DNA of 7,367 bases from Deinococcus marmoris (GCF_001949125.1 NZ_MSTI01000041.1:1-7367); one strand, 5' to 3'; positions 1 through 5,941 are shown, counted from the stretch's first letter. Notes: generated by a model from the letters alone, not told the origin. Made by a program: numbers and translations.

Positions 1-230
1 GCGCCGAGCCGCATGAGCAGTTCCGGCACGCTCCACTGAAGGGTGTTCCACGGGAGGGCTTTGGCAAACCAACGGCGGAAGGTGCGTTCATCCCAGCCGC
101 TGTAGCGGCTGAGATTCAATGCATTGATTCGGCCAGGAATGGCCTGCCACAGCGGCATCAGGTGGAGGAAGAAGCGCTGTTGGGTAAGAGGAAGATGAAG
201 CAAAGTCAGCAGTACGGGTAAAATGGTCAT
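1..230 (-). CDS. Transposase, N-terminal part (cut by window edge)
   Basis: The minus strand reads from an ATG at 230 to the window edge and gives 76 codons beginning MTILPVLLTLLHLPLTQQRF and including SRYSGWDERTFRRWFAK. This leucine-rich helical start followed by a W-x-E-R-T-F-R-R-W-F segment resembles the N-terminus of DDE transposases of the IS4/IS701 type that are common in Deinococcus. The catalytic DDE residues would lie outside the window, so the family is an inference from memory of similar proteins. A Shine-Dalgarno AGGAG lies about 6 bases before the ATG and fixes the start. That site sits inside an inverted repeat (231-278) that would hide it in a longer transcript. I see no clear internal promoter: TTGACG at 302-307 (minus) has no good -10 partner. 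Whether the element is intact cannot be judged here. Confidence 0.7.
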   Translation of the reverse strand, partial: MTILPVLLTLLHLPLTQQRFFLHLMPLWQAIPGRINALNLSRYSGWDERTFRRWFAKALPWNTLQWSVPELLMRLG

Positions 231-278
231 CGGGTCTCCTGGGGGCAGTCTTGAGAACTTCACCCTAGCGGAGACCCG
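231..278 (-). promoter_or_regulatory. Inverted repeat hiding the transposase ribosome binding site
   Basis: CGGGTCTCC (231-239) and GGAGACCCG (270-278) are perfect 9-bp complements. After a 2-base bulge (268-269) the pairing can continue, with 240-244 against 263-267 including one G-T pair. On the minus-strand mRNA one arm carries the AGGAG Shine-Dalgarno directly before the ATG at 230, so folding would block translation. On the plus strand the second arm is followed at once by six T (279-284), so the same structure could also act as an intrinsic terminator for transcription leaving the transposase gene in antisense. Confidence 0.6.
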
Positions 279-327
279 TTTTTTGGTCCATTTCAATTTT
301 TCGTCAAAACTGTCCGAACCATTGCTA

Positions 328-462
328 ATACGGATGCCGGACGTGGAGTGTAGAAATCGGGACAGCGCCGATTCCTACACTCCACGTCCGGCATCCGTTT
401 TTCTCCTTCTCGCTTCGCTCGGATTACGGGTGTTTTCAACACTCTCTAATCGGAGTCCGTAT
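328..462. repeat. Small non-coding repeat element with inverted ends (MITE/REP-like)
   Basis: The element is bounded by ATACGGATGCCG (328-339) and, inverted, CGGAGTCCGTAT (451-462), which match at 10 of 12 positions. A third related copy, CGGCATCCGT, lies inside at 389-398. Within it are a very strong hairpin (330-398) and a weaker one (418-455: GTGTT/AACAC around a TTC loop, then GATTA/TAATC after an internal loop, then CTC/GAG). A CGCTTCGCTC linker joins the two. Deinococcus genomes are known to carry many small non-coding repeats of this kind; membership in a named family is not verified. No coding potential is seen. Confidence 0.55.
330..398. repeat. Long near-perfect hairpin, 24-bp arms plus inner 6-bp stem
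   Basis: Positions 330-353 are the exact reverse complement of 375-398 (24 of 24). After one A/C mismatch (354/374) the stem continues as AATCGG (355-360) against CCGATT (368-373), closing on the 7-base loop GACAGCG. That is 30 base pairs with one mismatch. On the plus strand the hairpin runs into TTTTT (398-402), so it could terminate plus-strand transcripts. It could also terminate or stabilise minus-strand RNA from the DUF421 gene, although no T run follows on that side. Confidence 0.75.
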
Positions 463-489
463 AAGAGGAACGCCTTTCCGCTTTTCTTG

Positions 490-515
490 GACCCTTAGAC
501 CTTTGACCCTCAGAC
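490..515 (-). repeat. Degenerate octad tandem repeat (unit GGGTCTAA)
   Basis: Read on the minus strand from 515: GTCTGA, GGGTCAAA, GGTCTAA, GGGTCCAA, that is, about four imperfect copies of GGGTCTAA. The TGA of the first unit (510-512) is the stop codon of the DUF421 gene. The same repeat on the same strand occurs at 6711-6746 between birA and bioY. Confidence 0.55.
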
Positions 516-1235
516 GCCCGCAGGGCCAACCAGCGGATCAACCACCGCCGCCGTCCAGCCGTCCTTTCCGCCACAGACGCAGGCATCCAGCAACCCACCA
601 ACCTGCACAACTCGCCCGCAGTCCAGGCAGGCGGCCCAGCCCTGTTGCGGCACGTCGGGGTCCAGCACGAAGGGAGGTTCCAGATCCCACGGCGGCACCA
701 CGGGCAGGCCAGGAGGCGAATCTTTATCGTGGCTGAACACGGTCAGGGTGCCGTCCTGCTCGAAGTAGGCGCGGCGGACCTCGCCCAGTTGCATAACACT
801 CTGGGCGCGCAGCTTCTCAAACAAATCTTCGCGGCTGAGGTTGACTCCCGTCAGGGCCACCATGCTGAACACGCCGTCCCGCACCAGCTCCACCGGCTGG
901 CCTTCCATAAAGCTCTCCACCGTCTCGGAGCGCACCACCAGCCGCGACAGCACCCGCTGAAAACCCACCACCAGGGCCAGGGCCAGCATGGCGTGCAGGA
1001 GCGGAACTTCCGGGTAGAACAGCGGATCGCCCGCCGCCGACCCCAGCGCAATGACGATCACCAGTTCCAGTGCGCTGAGCTGGGCCAGCCCGCGCTTGCC
1101 CGTCAGCCGCAGCAGAAACAGCAGCCACAGGAAGATCACGGCGGTGCGGAAGACGATTTCCAGCAGGAACAGCGGCGGCGCGTCGCCCAGCCAGATACGT
1201 TGCCAGTCAAAGGGGATGATCTCGGGGCCGCTCAA
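510..1235 (-). CDS. DUF421/YetF-like membrane protein with four-cysteine C-terminal tail
   Basis: The 241-residue protein has the DUF421 (YetF) layout. Hydrophobic segments lie at about 20-43, 56-71 and 76-96, with the family-type GKRGLAQLSALELVIVIALG stretch at 46-65. A soluble alpha/beta domain follows at about 98-170, including the segment SREDLFEKLRAQSV (134-147). Proteins of this family sit in the membrane; their biochemical role is not settled. After residue 170 the protein has a proline-rich linker (PPG, PPW) and a tail with Cys203, Cys206, Cys219 and Cys221 (CLDCG, then CVCGG) that looks like a small zinc ribbon. That metal site is an inference. The start is TTG at 1235; no later ATG precedes residue 83, which lies inside the membrane domain. 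GAGGA sits 6 bases before the TTG. The gene overlaps the upstream small gene by 4 bp (TTGA), suggesting translational coupling. The stop lies in an octad repeat. Confidence 0.85.
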   Translation of the reverse strand: MSGPEIIPFDWQRIWLGDAPPLFLLEIVFRTAVIFLWLLFLLRLTGKRGLAQLSALELVIVIALGSAAGDPLFYPEVPLLHAMLALALVVGFQRVLSRLVVRSETVESFMEGQPVELVRDGVFSMVALTGVNLSREDLFEKLRAQSVMQLGEVRRAYFEQDGTLTVFSHDKDSPPGLPVVPPWDLEPPFVLDPDVPQQGWAACLDCGRVVQVGGLLDACVCGGKDGWTAAVVDPLVGPAGV

Positions 1236-1429
1236 GGACGGTCCTCTGGGAACAACCCGTCCAGCCCCAGCCCCGCCAGTACCCGCGTCCTCTCCCAGCC
1301 GATCAGTTCGGAGAGTTCAAGCAGTGCTGCCTCAAACTCCGGGGAATCCGCAAAGTCATCCTCCGCCAACAGCTCACGCAATCGCTGCCACAGGGCGTTG
1401 CGCCGTTTTAGAAACTGACTGGGGGGCAT
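1232..1429 (-). CDS. Small acidic helical protein of unknown function
   Basis: I do not recognise a family. The 65-residue product begins MPPSQFLKRR, then has mostly helical sequence rich in Glu and Leu (LRELLAEDDF, EFEAALLELSELIGWERTRV) and no membrane segment or signal peptide, so it is probably cytosolic. The ATG at 1429 has no Shine-Dalgarno. TACACT ends exactly 7 bases upstream, which fits a leaderless transcript, and this supports the start and the gene itself. The stop codon overlaps the TTG start of the DUF421 gene by 4 bp, so the two are likely co-transcribed and coupled. It may act with the membrane protein, but nothing in the sequence shows how. The real-gene call rests on promoter position, coupling and codon-like GC-rich composition. 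Confidence 0.65.
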   Translation of the reverse strand: MPPSQFLKRRNALWQRLRELLAEDDFADSPEFEAALLELSELIGWERTRVLAGLGLDGLFPEDRP

Positions 1430-1436
1430 GCTTCAG

Positions 1437-1442
1437 AGTGTA
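1437..1442 (-). promoter_or_regulatory. Candidate -10 box for a leaderless transcript
   Basis: TACACT on the minus strand fits TANNNT and is followed by exactly 7 bases (CTGAAGC) and then the ATG of the 65-residue gene. That would place transcription start at or beside the A of the ATG. No convincing -35 is seen. TANNNT boxes directly at start codons are known for leaderless genes in Deinococcus. Confidence 0.5.
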
Positions 1443-1602
1443 GGCGGCGCGGCGACAGCCGGATTTCAGATGTTCTTGACTGTTCGGGGACAGGCTGCCG
1501 AGCCACGGCCACGGAGAGGTGCTGTTTCAGCTTCCACACAAAGACGCAGCCACCAGCAGGAACGACCTTATTCCCCGAGCTGTTTTCTGACGTGCTGAGG
1601 GC

Positions 1603-1629
1603 AAAATATGAAAATTCCCCAGCAGTCAA
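1603..1629 (-). promoter_or_regulatory. Possible promoter, TTGACT-N15-TATTTT
   Basis: On the minus strand TTGACT (1629-1624) is followed after 15 bases by TATTTT (1608-1603) in an AT-rich patch just downstream of the 1641-1675 hairpin. Such a promoter would drive the small gene and the DUF421 gene with a leader of about 165 bases. The 15-bp spacing is short, so it is weaker evidence than the -10 at 1437-1442. Confidence 0.3.
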
Positions 1630-1640
1630 CGCAACGGAGT

Positions 1641-1675
1641 GCGGTCACAGCCTCTTTCGAGGAGGCTGTGACCGC
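1641..1675 (-). terminator. Perfect 14-bp hairpin after the lipoprotein gene
   Basis: Positions 1641-1654 and 1662-1675 are exact reverse complements, with a 7-base loop TTTCGAG. The hairpin lies 56 bases past the lipoprotein stop. No T run follows on either strand, so it is not a textbook intrinsic terminator. It more likely ends or protects the lipoprotein mRNA, with termination helped by other factors. Confidence 0.5.
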
Positions 1676-1730
1676 AGATCTGGGTGATGACCGGATTCAA
1701 ATTGCCCGGATAGGGCCGGCACCGCCCGCG

Positions 1731-3494
1731 CTAGAAAACGTTGATGGCGAAACTCGCCGTCTGCGCGCCGAGGGTGGCCGTGACCACGTAACTGGCGGCA
1801 TTACCGTCCACAACCACCGAAACGTCCAGTTGCCCCGGCGTGTTCTCGAAAGCACTCTGCAAGCAGGGCAGCATGAGGCTGGCGAAATTGCAGGGGTTGA
1901 AGACTTGTGGGTTACCGTTCTTGGTGATGGCGAAGGTTGGCGTGCTGCCAGGAGGCATCGTGAGGGTGTTGTTGGCGTTCACCATCATGGTCATGGGGTT
2001 GGAGATGACTGCCACGGACGGGCTGCTGAACGCGAACGTGCTGCTGATCGGCGGCGCGATGAAGACGGTGTTCAGCGGAATAATCAGTGGGTTAGCCAGC
2101 GTGGTGAAGCTCCCGGTGGGAGTGGTCGCCGCGCCGCTCATGCCGTTCGCACTGCCTGCCACGGTGGCTACCATGCCAGTGGCAATGTTGATGGCGGTGA
2201 CGCCAGTAGAGTCGATATAGGCGTCGTGTAAAACCTGCATCATCCCGTTGCTGCCCGGCAGCCCAATGAAGCCCGTCAGGTAACACGTCTCCCCCACCGC
2301 CAGCGGTACCGTGGGGTTGCCGCCGCCGTCCAGATGCATGCATTTCACGGCCAGGGTCGTGCTGCTTCCGTTGTACACGGCATCCCAGTTCCAGGTGGTG
2401 AAGTGATTCACGGTCATCTTCAGGGCCTTGCCGCTAGCCGCAGACGCGCTGCTGATCACCTGACCCGCACCTTCCTCGATCCACAGCCCCACCTGCCCGT
2501 TGAACCACCACGTTGGAATGCTGTCGCCCACATTGATGGTGCTGCCGTCCGGGTGCTTGCTGGCATTCAGGTCCAGCAGCAACTGCGCGGTCTTGCCCGG
2601 CGCGAGCTGAAGTTTCTGCGTTCCCTGAACAAATTGCACGTCCAGCATGCCGTAGCTAAAGAGGTTGGCGCGCGTTCCAGCCGCCGACAGCGCCTCACCA
2701 CGCCCAGGGAAGGTTTCGTCTGCGCCTGTGATCGGCGTCAGCGTGGCCTGAACCGTTCCTGTGACCGCGTTGCCGCTGCTGTCCACGAACGCGTTGGCAG
2801 GCATGGTGACGCTTGCGCCACTCACGGCGCTAAGAGTTCCGCCCGTGGCCGCGTTCAGGGTCTGAACCGTTTGCAGGGGGCGCAGGGTGACCTGAATGGT
2901 GGCGTTTGCCGTTCCAGTCTTCAGTTCGGTCTGAACCGTCTGCGTCATGAATCCGGCCCGCGCCACTTTCAGCAGGCTGAGGCGGCCCGTGTCTCCGCTT
3001 ACCTGCGCCACCCCTAGCGCGTCGGTGGTGCCCACGTTGCCCGACAGCGTGACGGCCACGCCGCTCAGGGGGGTTCCGCCCGTGTCCACGACCTTGACTT
3101 TCACATCAGCGCTGCCTGTCGCGGTGGCCTGGGTGTAGGTCCGGGTCTGGGTGGCCGCGTTGCTCAGGCCGCCGGGGTCCGTCACCGTGAGTTTCACCGT
3201 GAACGCCCCACCGTGGTAACTGGTGGAAACGACCGGGCCAGTGGCCGTGTTGCCGTCTCCCAGGTCCCAGCGGTAGGTCAGGGCGTCGCCATTGGGATCG
3301 CTGGAGGTGCTGGCGTCCAGTTTCACGGTCTTGAAGGCATAGGCCGCATTGGCCGCGAAGGCGTCGCCCGTCATGGTGAACGCTGCCATAGGGGCGGCGT
3401 TGGTGGGCGTAACGGTGTTGCCGCCGCCGCAGGCAAGCAGGGTCACCGACGCGAGCAGAGCGCCAAGACCCACAGAAAAACGGTTCCTGTACAT
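1731..3494 (-). CDS. Multidomain lipoprotein with PKD and carboxypeptidase-regulatory-like domains
   Basis: The 587-residue product starts MYRNRFSVGLGALLASVTLL and continues into the lipobox LLAC, so Cys22 is the expected lipidation site and the mature protein is anchored on the outer face of a membrane. A short TP-rich linker follows. A PKD-type beta domain (about 33-121) carries the hallmark WDLGDG at 76-81 and DPNGD before it. A carboxypeptidase-regulatory-like sandwich spans about 128-205 (VKVVDTGGTPLSGVAVTLSG). Next is a ZU5/CILP-like region (about 215-371) with VTMPANAF and HFTTWNWD at 364-371. A C-terminal beta-rich part holds Cys385, Cys404, Cys535 and Cys544, which may form disulphides. 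There are no enzymatic motifs, so binding or structural roles are likely. The frame stays open upstream to 3656, but ATG 3494 with GGAGG 6 bases before it and a signal peptide right after it is the clear start. Confidence 0.85.
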   Translation of the reverse strand: MYRNRFSVGLGALLASVTLLACGGGNTVTPTNAAPMAAFTMTGDAFAANAAYAFKTVKLDASTSSDPNGDALTYRWDLGDGNTATGPVVSTSYHGGAFTVKLTVTDPGGLSNAATQTRTYTQATATGSADVKVKVVDTGGTPLSGVAVTLSGNVGTTDALGVAQVSGDTGRLSLLKVARAGFMTQTVQTELKTGTANATIQVTLRPLQTVQTLNAATGGTLSAVSGASVTMPANAFVDSSGNAVTGTVQATLTPITGADETFPGRGEALSAAGTRANLFSYGMLDVQFVQGTQKLQLAPGKTAQLLLDLNASKHPDGSTINVGDSIPTWWFNGQVGLWIEEGAGQVISSASAASGKALKMTVNHFTTWNWDAVYNGSSTTLAVKCMHLDGGGNPTVPLAVGETCYLTGFIGLPGSNGMMQVLHDAYIDSTGVTAINIATGMVATVAGSANGMSGAATTPTGSFTTLANPLIIPLNTVFIAPPISSTFAFSSPSVAVISNPMTMMVNANNTLTMPPGSTPTFAITKNGNPQVFNPCNFASLMLPCLQSAFENTPGQLDVSVVVDGNAASYVVTATLGAQTASFAINVF

Positions 3495-3500
3495 GAGCAA

Positions 3501-3505
3501 CCTCC
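3501..3505 (-). promoter_or_regulatory. Ribosome binding site of the lipoprotein gene
   Basis: GGAGG on the minus strand lies 6 bases before the ATG at 3494. It selects this start over the longer open frame that reaches back to 3656. Confidence 0.8.
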
Positions 3506-3547
3506 AGAGGGAAGTGAGGCGAACGGGCAGACGACACGCAGTCGGTG

Positions 3548-3602
3548 GTTCAGGTTGAGACTGAACTGAGCATGACAGCCGACCCCTGAACGACCCCTGA
3601 AC
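3548..3602. promoter_or_regulatory. Repeated CTGAAC half-sites, possible operator
   Basis: GTTCAG (3548-3553) and CTGAAC (3561-3566) form an inverted pair around a 7-base spacer. Two more CTGAAC copies lie at 3586-3591 and 3597-3602 as part of two perfect 11-bp direct repeats, CGACCCCTGAA (3580-3590 and 3591-3601). The 11-bp step is one DNA turn, as in sites bound by OmpR/PhoB-type regulators. That they regulate the lipoprotein gene is an inference from position, 54-108 bases before its start. Confidence 0.35.
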
Positions 3603-3696
3603 GCTGGCGGAGCTGACCGGCACAGTGGAGAGCTGTGGGCCACCCACGAGGCGCATGGACGGCTCTGCCAGCGCGACTTTCAGAAGCCCCGGTCAG
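3602..3696 (-). other. Interleaved complementary segments in the lipoprotein upstream region
   Basis: CGCTGGCGGAGC (3602-3613) pairs with GCTCTGCCAGCG (3662-3673) at 11 of 12 positions, and CTGACCGG (3613-3620) pairs exactly with CCGGTCAG (3689-3696). The two pairings interleave, so an RNA would have to choose between them or form a pseudoknot. A small CACAG/CTGTG hairpin (3621-3637) lies between. No known riboswitch is recognised, and it is not shown that this stretch is transcribed. Confidence 0.25.
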
Positions 3697-3912
3697 TCCA
3701 GAGACGCTCTGAAATTGCAGTGACGATCTCAAGGACTCTTGTGGCAGGGAAAGGCCGTATCGCTGGGCGAGATGGAGACCTGCGCCTGGACCGATCAGAA
3801 CACACTTCGGCCACGCCCAGAAGAATGTTTCCCTTCCCGCTCGCCCTGACCGCGCTCTAGCAGTTTTACAGTTGTACCTTCAGGTTTTCAGACGCTGCCC
3901 TCGGCCATTGTC

Positions 3913-4944
3913 TCAGCGATACCGTTCGTTGTCCCGCAGATGTTCGGCATACGTGTGATTCACGTAGATCTTGCCGTTCGGCGCGTGCAGAAAGTACAGC
4001 GCATCACGCCCATCGGCCAGTTTGCGGTTAGAGTTCAGGACGCTTTGCAGCGCCGCCTGACCGGGATTGTTGATCGGTCCGGCGGGCAGGCCCATGCGGG
4101 TGTAGGTGCTGTACGGCGTGTCCTTCGTGAAATCTCCCGCCGAGCGGTCCAGGTCCGGCAGATCCTTGCCCAGCCCGTAGGCCACGGTGGGATCGCTGCC
4201 CAGCGCGATGCCGTCCTTGATGCGGTTCAGGAACACCCCGGCCACAATAGGCATTTCCAGATCGTTGGCGGCCTCGGCCTGCACCATGCTGGCCAGGATC
4301 ACCCAGTCGCGCACGCTGAGGTCCAGCGCCTTCGCTTTCGCGATCCGTTCCGGCGTGAACTCGTCGTTCATGCGGGCCACCATCGTTTCCACGATCTTGC
4401 GCGGCGTTTCCTTGGGCCTGAATTCGTAGGTGGCCGGGAAGACGAAGCCTTCCAGATTCTTCTGTTTGCCAGCGGCGTACTTGCTCAGGCTGGGGTCTTT
4501 AAGAGCCGCCAGGATGGCCGCACCGTCATAGCCTGCCTTCTGGAAGATGGCCGGAAGGTCCTTGATGCGCTTGCCCTCGGGGATGGTCACGTTGATCACC
4601 GGAATACGCGCCTGACCCGCCAGCTTCTCGGCCACCCCCTGCACGCTCAGGGAACCGTCCAGATCGTACATGCCTTCCTTGAGACTGCCCGCCGTGCCGT
4701 TCTGGCGCATCACGAAGCGCAGGGCGTCGGCGCTTTTGATGATCTTCTTCCCTTGCAATTCGCGGGCCACCGCGCCCAGGGTATCGCCGGGTTTGACTTC
4801 CAGCGTATAGGCCGCGCCCCCGGCAGGCGCGGTCAGATTGCGGACATACAGAAATGCGCCCAGCGCCGCCAGCAGCAACAGCACCAGCAGAATCAGCAGA
4901 ACCCTGGCCCAGACCGGGGCACGGCCCCCGCGCAGCCGGGTCAC
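3913..4944 (-). CDS. mltG: Endolytic murein transglycosylase MltG
   Basis: MltG (YceG-like) cuts nascent peptidoglycan glycan strands at the outer face of the inner membrane and helps set chain length. The 343-residue protein has the family order: a short basic N-terminus, one membrane anchor at about 14-34, a LysM-like domain at about 46-110 ([14 protein letters not shown]), then the catalytic domain. Visible family motifs include [11 protein letters not shown] (165-175), [10 protein letters not shown] (216-225) with Glu224 in the place of the invariant catalytic glutamate, GSDPTVAYG (249-257) and [11 protein letters not shown] (285-295). It ends with [20 protein letters not shown]. Length is typical. 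The start is GTG at 4944, inside a GTGA overlap with the kinase stop, so translation is probably coupled to that gene. Confidence 0.93.
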   Translation of the reverse strand: MTRLRGGRAPVWARVLLILLVLLLLAALGAFLYVRNLTAPAGGAAYTLEVKPGDTLGAVARELQGKKIIKSADALRFVMRQNGTAGSLKEGMYDLDGSLSVQGVAEKLAGQARIPVINVTIPEGKRIKDLPAIFQKAGYDGAAILAALKDPSLSKYAAGKQKNLEGFVFPATYEFRPKETPRKIVETMVARMNDEFTPERIAKAKALDLSVRDWVILASMVQAEAANDLEMPIVAGVFLNRIKDGIALGSDPTVAYGLGKDLPDLDRSAGDFTKDTPYSTYTRMGLPAGPINNPGQAALQSVLNSNRKLADGRDALYFLHAPNGKIYVNHTYAEHLRDNERYR

Positions 4945-5930
4945 AGGCTCGTCCCGGTCTGCGCGGATTCAAGAGGAAAGCGGGCCAGCCGGGCCAGCAG
5001 TTCGGCGTCGGCGGGAGGTCTGGCCCCGAAACGGGAGACCACCCAGCCGCCCACCTCAACAGCCAGTTGGGCGGCCTTCGCGGCGTCGTGGTGCGTCAGC
5101 CAGCCTGCCAGAAATGCGCCGCCGAAAGCGTCCCCAGCCCCGGTGGCGTCAATCAGGGTGTCGGGGGTGGCCGCCACCGACACGCGGGGCTGGTCCGGTC
5201 CTTCAATGAGTGCGCCGTCGGCGTCCATTTTCAGGACCACCAGCGCATGTGGGTAACGCTCACGCAGCCAGCTCAGGGCGTCGGCGGAGCGGGCGCAGCC
5301 GCTCATGGCACGGGCCTCGTCGTCGTTGGGAAACAGCAGGTCAAAGGGCACCTCGTCCACGATCTTCAGGAAGTTCTCGCGGCCCATCTGCTGGATCATC
5401 TGAAAGCTGCCGGGGTCCAGGCTCAGGGTGGCGTTGCCCTCCCCTGTTCTGGAGGATTTGGACAGCAGGGCCGCCGCCAGCGCTGCGGCGCGCGGCGGAT
5501 CGCGGAACAGGCTCCAGGCGGTCAGGTGCAGGTGACCCGCTGCCCGCAGCACGTCCTCCGGCAATTCGGCGGGCAACAGTTCCCAGTCCGCGCCCTGCCC
5601 GGTCAGCATGGCCCGCTGGCCCCGGCGGTCAATCAGGGCCAGCACCACCCCGGTGGGATGCTCGTCACTGAGGATCAGCTCGGTCTCCACGCCCTCGGCC
5701 TGAAGCTCGGCGGTAGCCAGTTCACCGAAGCGGTCCCGGCCAATCTTGCCCACGAAGGTGGAGGGATAGCCGCAGCGCCGCGCCCACACTGCCAGATTGG
5801 CCGCGCTGCCGCCGCCCGACAGCTCCAGCCGTCCGGTGGTGTCGCCGCCGGAGAGCAGCATGGTGTCGGGTTTGGCCAGCACATCCCAGTTCAGGTCGCC
5901 CAGCGACACCAGAGGCTTTCGTTCAATCAT
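4941..5930 (-). CDS. PfkB-family carbohydrate kinase
   Basis: The protein has 329 residues, typical for PfkB/ribokinase enzymes, which phosphorylate a sugar or nucleoside with ATP in the cytosol. The N-terminal signature is seen as [20 protein letters not shown] (39-58) followed by KIGRDRFG (62-69). The NxxE magnesium motif is NDDE at 202-205. The C-terminal signature [16 protein letters not shown] (261-276) holds the anion-hole GAGD and the catalytic base Asp267. The substrate cannot be read from the sequence; ribose, fructose or a nucleoside are all possible. The frame is open further upstream (to 6257) but the PfkB fold begins at the ATG of 5930 ([16 protein letters not shown]). The longer frame runs through the bioY terminator and the bioY 3' end. 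There is no Shine-Dalgarno; a TATGCT box lies 11 bases upstream. The stop overlaps the mltG start by 4 bp. Confidence 0.88.
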   Translation of the reverse strand: MIERKPLVSLGDLNWDVLAKPDTMLLSGGDTTGRLELSGGGSAANLAVWARRCGYPSTFVGKIGRDRFGELATAELQAEGVETELILSDEHPTGVVLALIDRRGQRAMLTGQGADWELLPAELPEDVLRAAGHLHLTAWSLFRDPPRAAALAAALLSKSSRTGEGNATLSLDPGSFQMIQQMGRENFLKIVDEVPFDLLFPNDDEARAMSGCARSADALSWLRERYPHALVVLKMDADGALIEGPDQPRVSVAATPDTLIDATGAGDAFGGAFLAGWLTHHDAAKAAQLAVEVGGWVVSRFGARPPADAELLARLARFPLESAQTGTSL

Positions 5931-5941
5931 GACTGCGGCGC

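Larger units (their letters stand above)
1..318 (-). mobile_element. End of an insertion sequence (right boundary approximate)
   Basis: The transposase start lies close to one end of its element. The non-coding stretch 279-318, reading GGACAGTTTTGACG on the minus strand, is AT-richer than the surroundings and probably belongs to the element. The small repeat element starting near 328 is probably flanking host DNA. The exact terminus cannot be fixed because the opposite end with the matching terminal inverted repeat is outside the window. Confidence 0.4.
231..509. other. Intergenic stretch between transposase and DUF421 gene
   Basis: No gene is supported here. The stretch holds the fold-back repeat at the transposase start (231-278), the probable end of the insertion sequence (to about 318), a small inverted-repeat element (328-462), and an octad repeat (490-515) that runs into the DUF421 stop codon. 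A 91-codon plus-strand reading frame (223-498) crosses all these elements, lacks family resemblance and is not a gene. Confidence 0.6.
1430..1730. other. Intergenic stretch upstream of the small gene
   Basis: This stretch holds a perfect 14-bp hairpin after the lipoprotein gene (1641-1675), a possible promoter (1603-1629, minus) and a TANNNT -10 box at the small gene start (1437-1442, minus). The remaining 160 bases (1443-1602) show nothing I can name. A 73-codon minus-strand frame (1408-1629) overlaps the start of the small gene in another frame, begins with TTG, has no ribosome binding site and looks like chance. Confidence 0.5.
3495..3912. other. Upstream region of the lipoprotein gene
   Basis: This 418-bp gap separates mltG from the lipoprotein gene. 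It holds the lipoprotein ribosome binding site, repeated CTGAAC hexamers (3548-3602) and pairable segments (3602-3696). I find no convincing -10/-35 pair, no tRNA and no credible gene. The AT-richer part at 3861-3892, containing GTAAAAC on the minus strand, is the most promoter-like stretch but too weak to call. No clear terminator follows mltG. Confidence 0.45.

Noticed and set aside
223..498. Plus-strand open frame of 91 codons
   Set aside because: It crosses the transposase start, the fold-back repeat and the whole inverted-repeat element, and its translation resembles no protein family.
645..1418. Long plus-strand open frame opposite the DUF421 gene
   Set aside because: The product is His/Gln/Arg-rich low-complexity sequence typical of the antisense of GC-rich genes, while the minus strand encodes a recognisable membrane protein.
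1408..1629. Minus-strand open frame of 73 codons
   Set aside because: TTG start without ribosome binding site, overlap with the better supported 65-residue gene in another frame, and no recognisable motif.
3495..3656. N-terminal extension of the lipoprotein by 54 residues
   Set aside because: The internal ATG at 3494 has a strong ribosome binding site and is followed at once by a lipoprotein signal peptide, which must be at the N-terminus.
3823..3858. Plus-strand mini reading frame of 11 codons (ATG to TAG)
   Set aside because: Too short, no ribosome binding site and no context supporting translation.
3940..5256. Long plus-strand open frame of 438 codons opposite mltG
   Set aside because: Antisense shadow of the mltG and kinase genes; the minus strand carries all family motifs.
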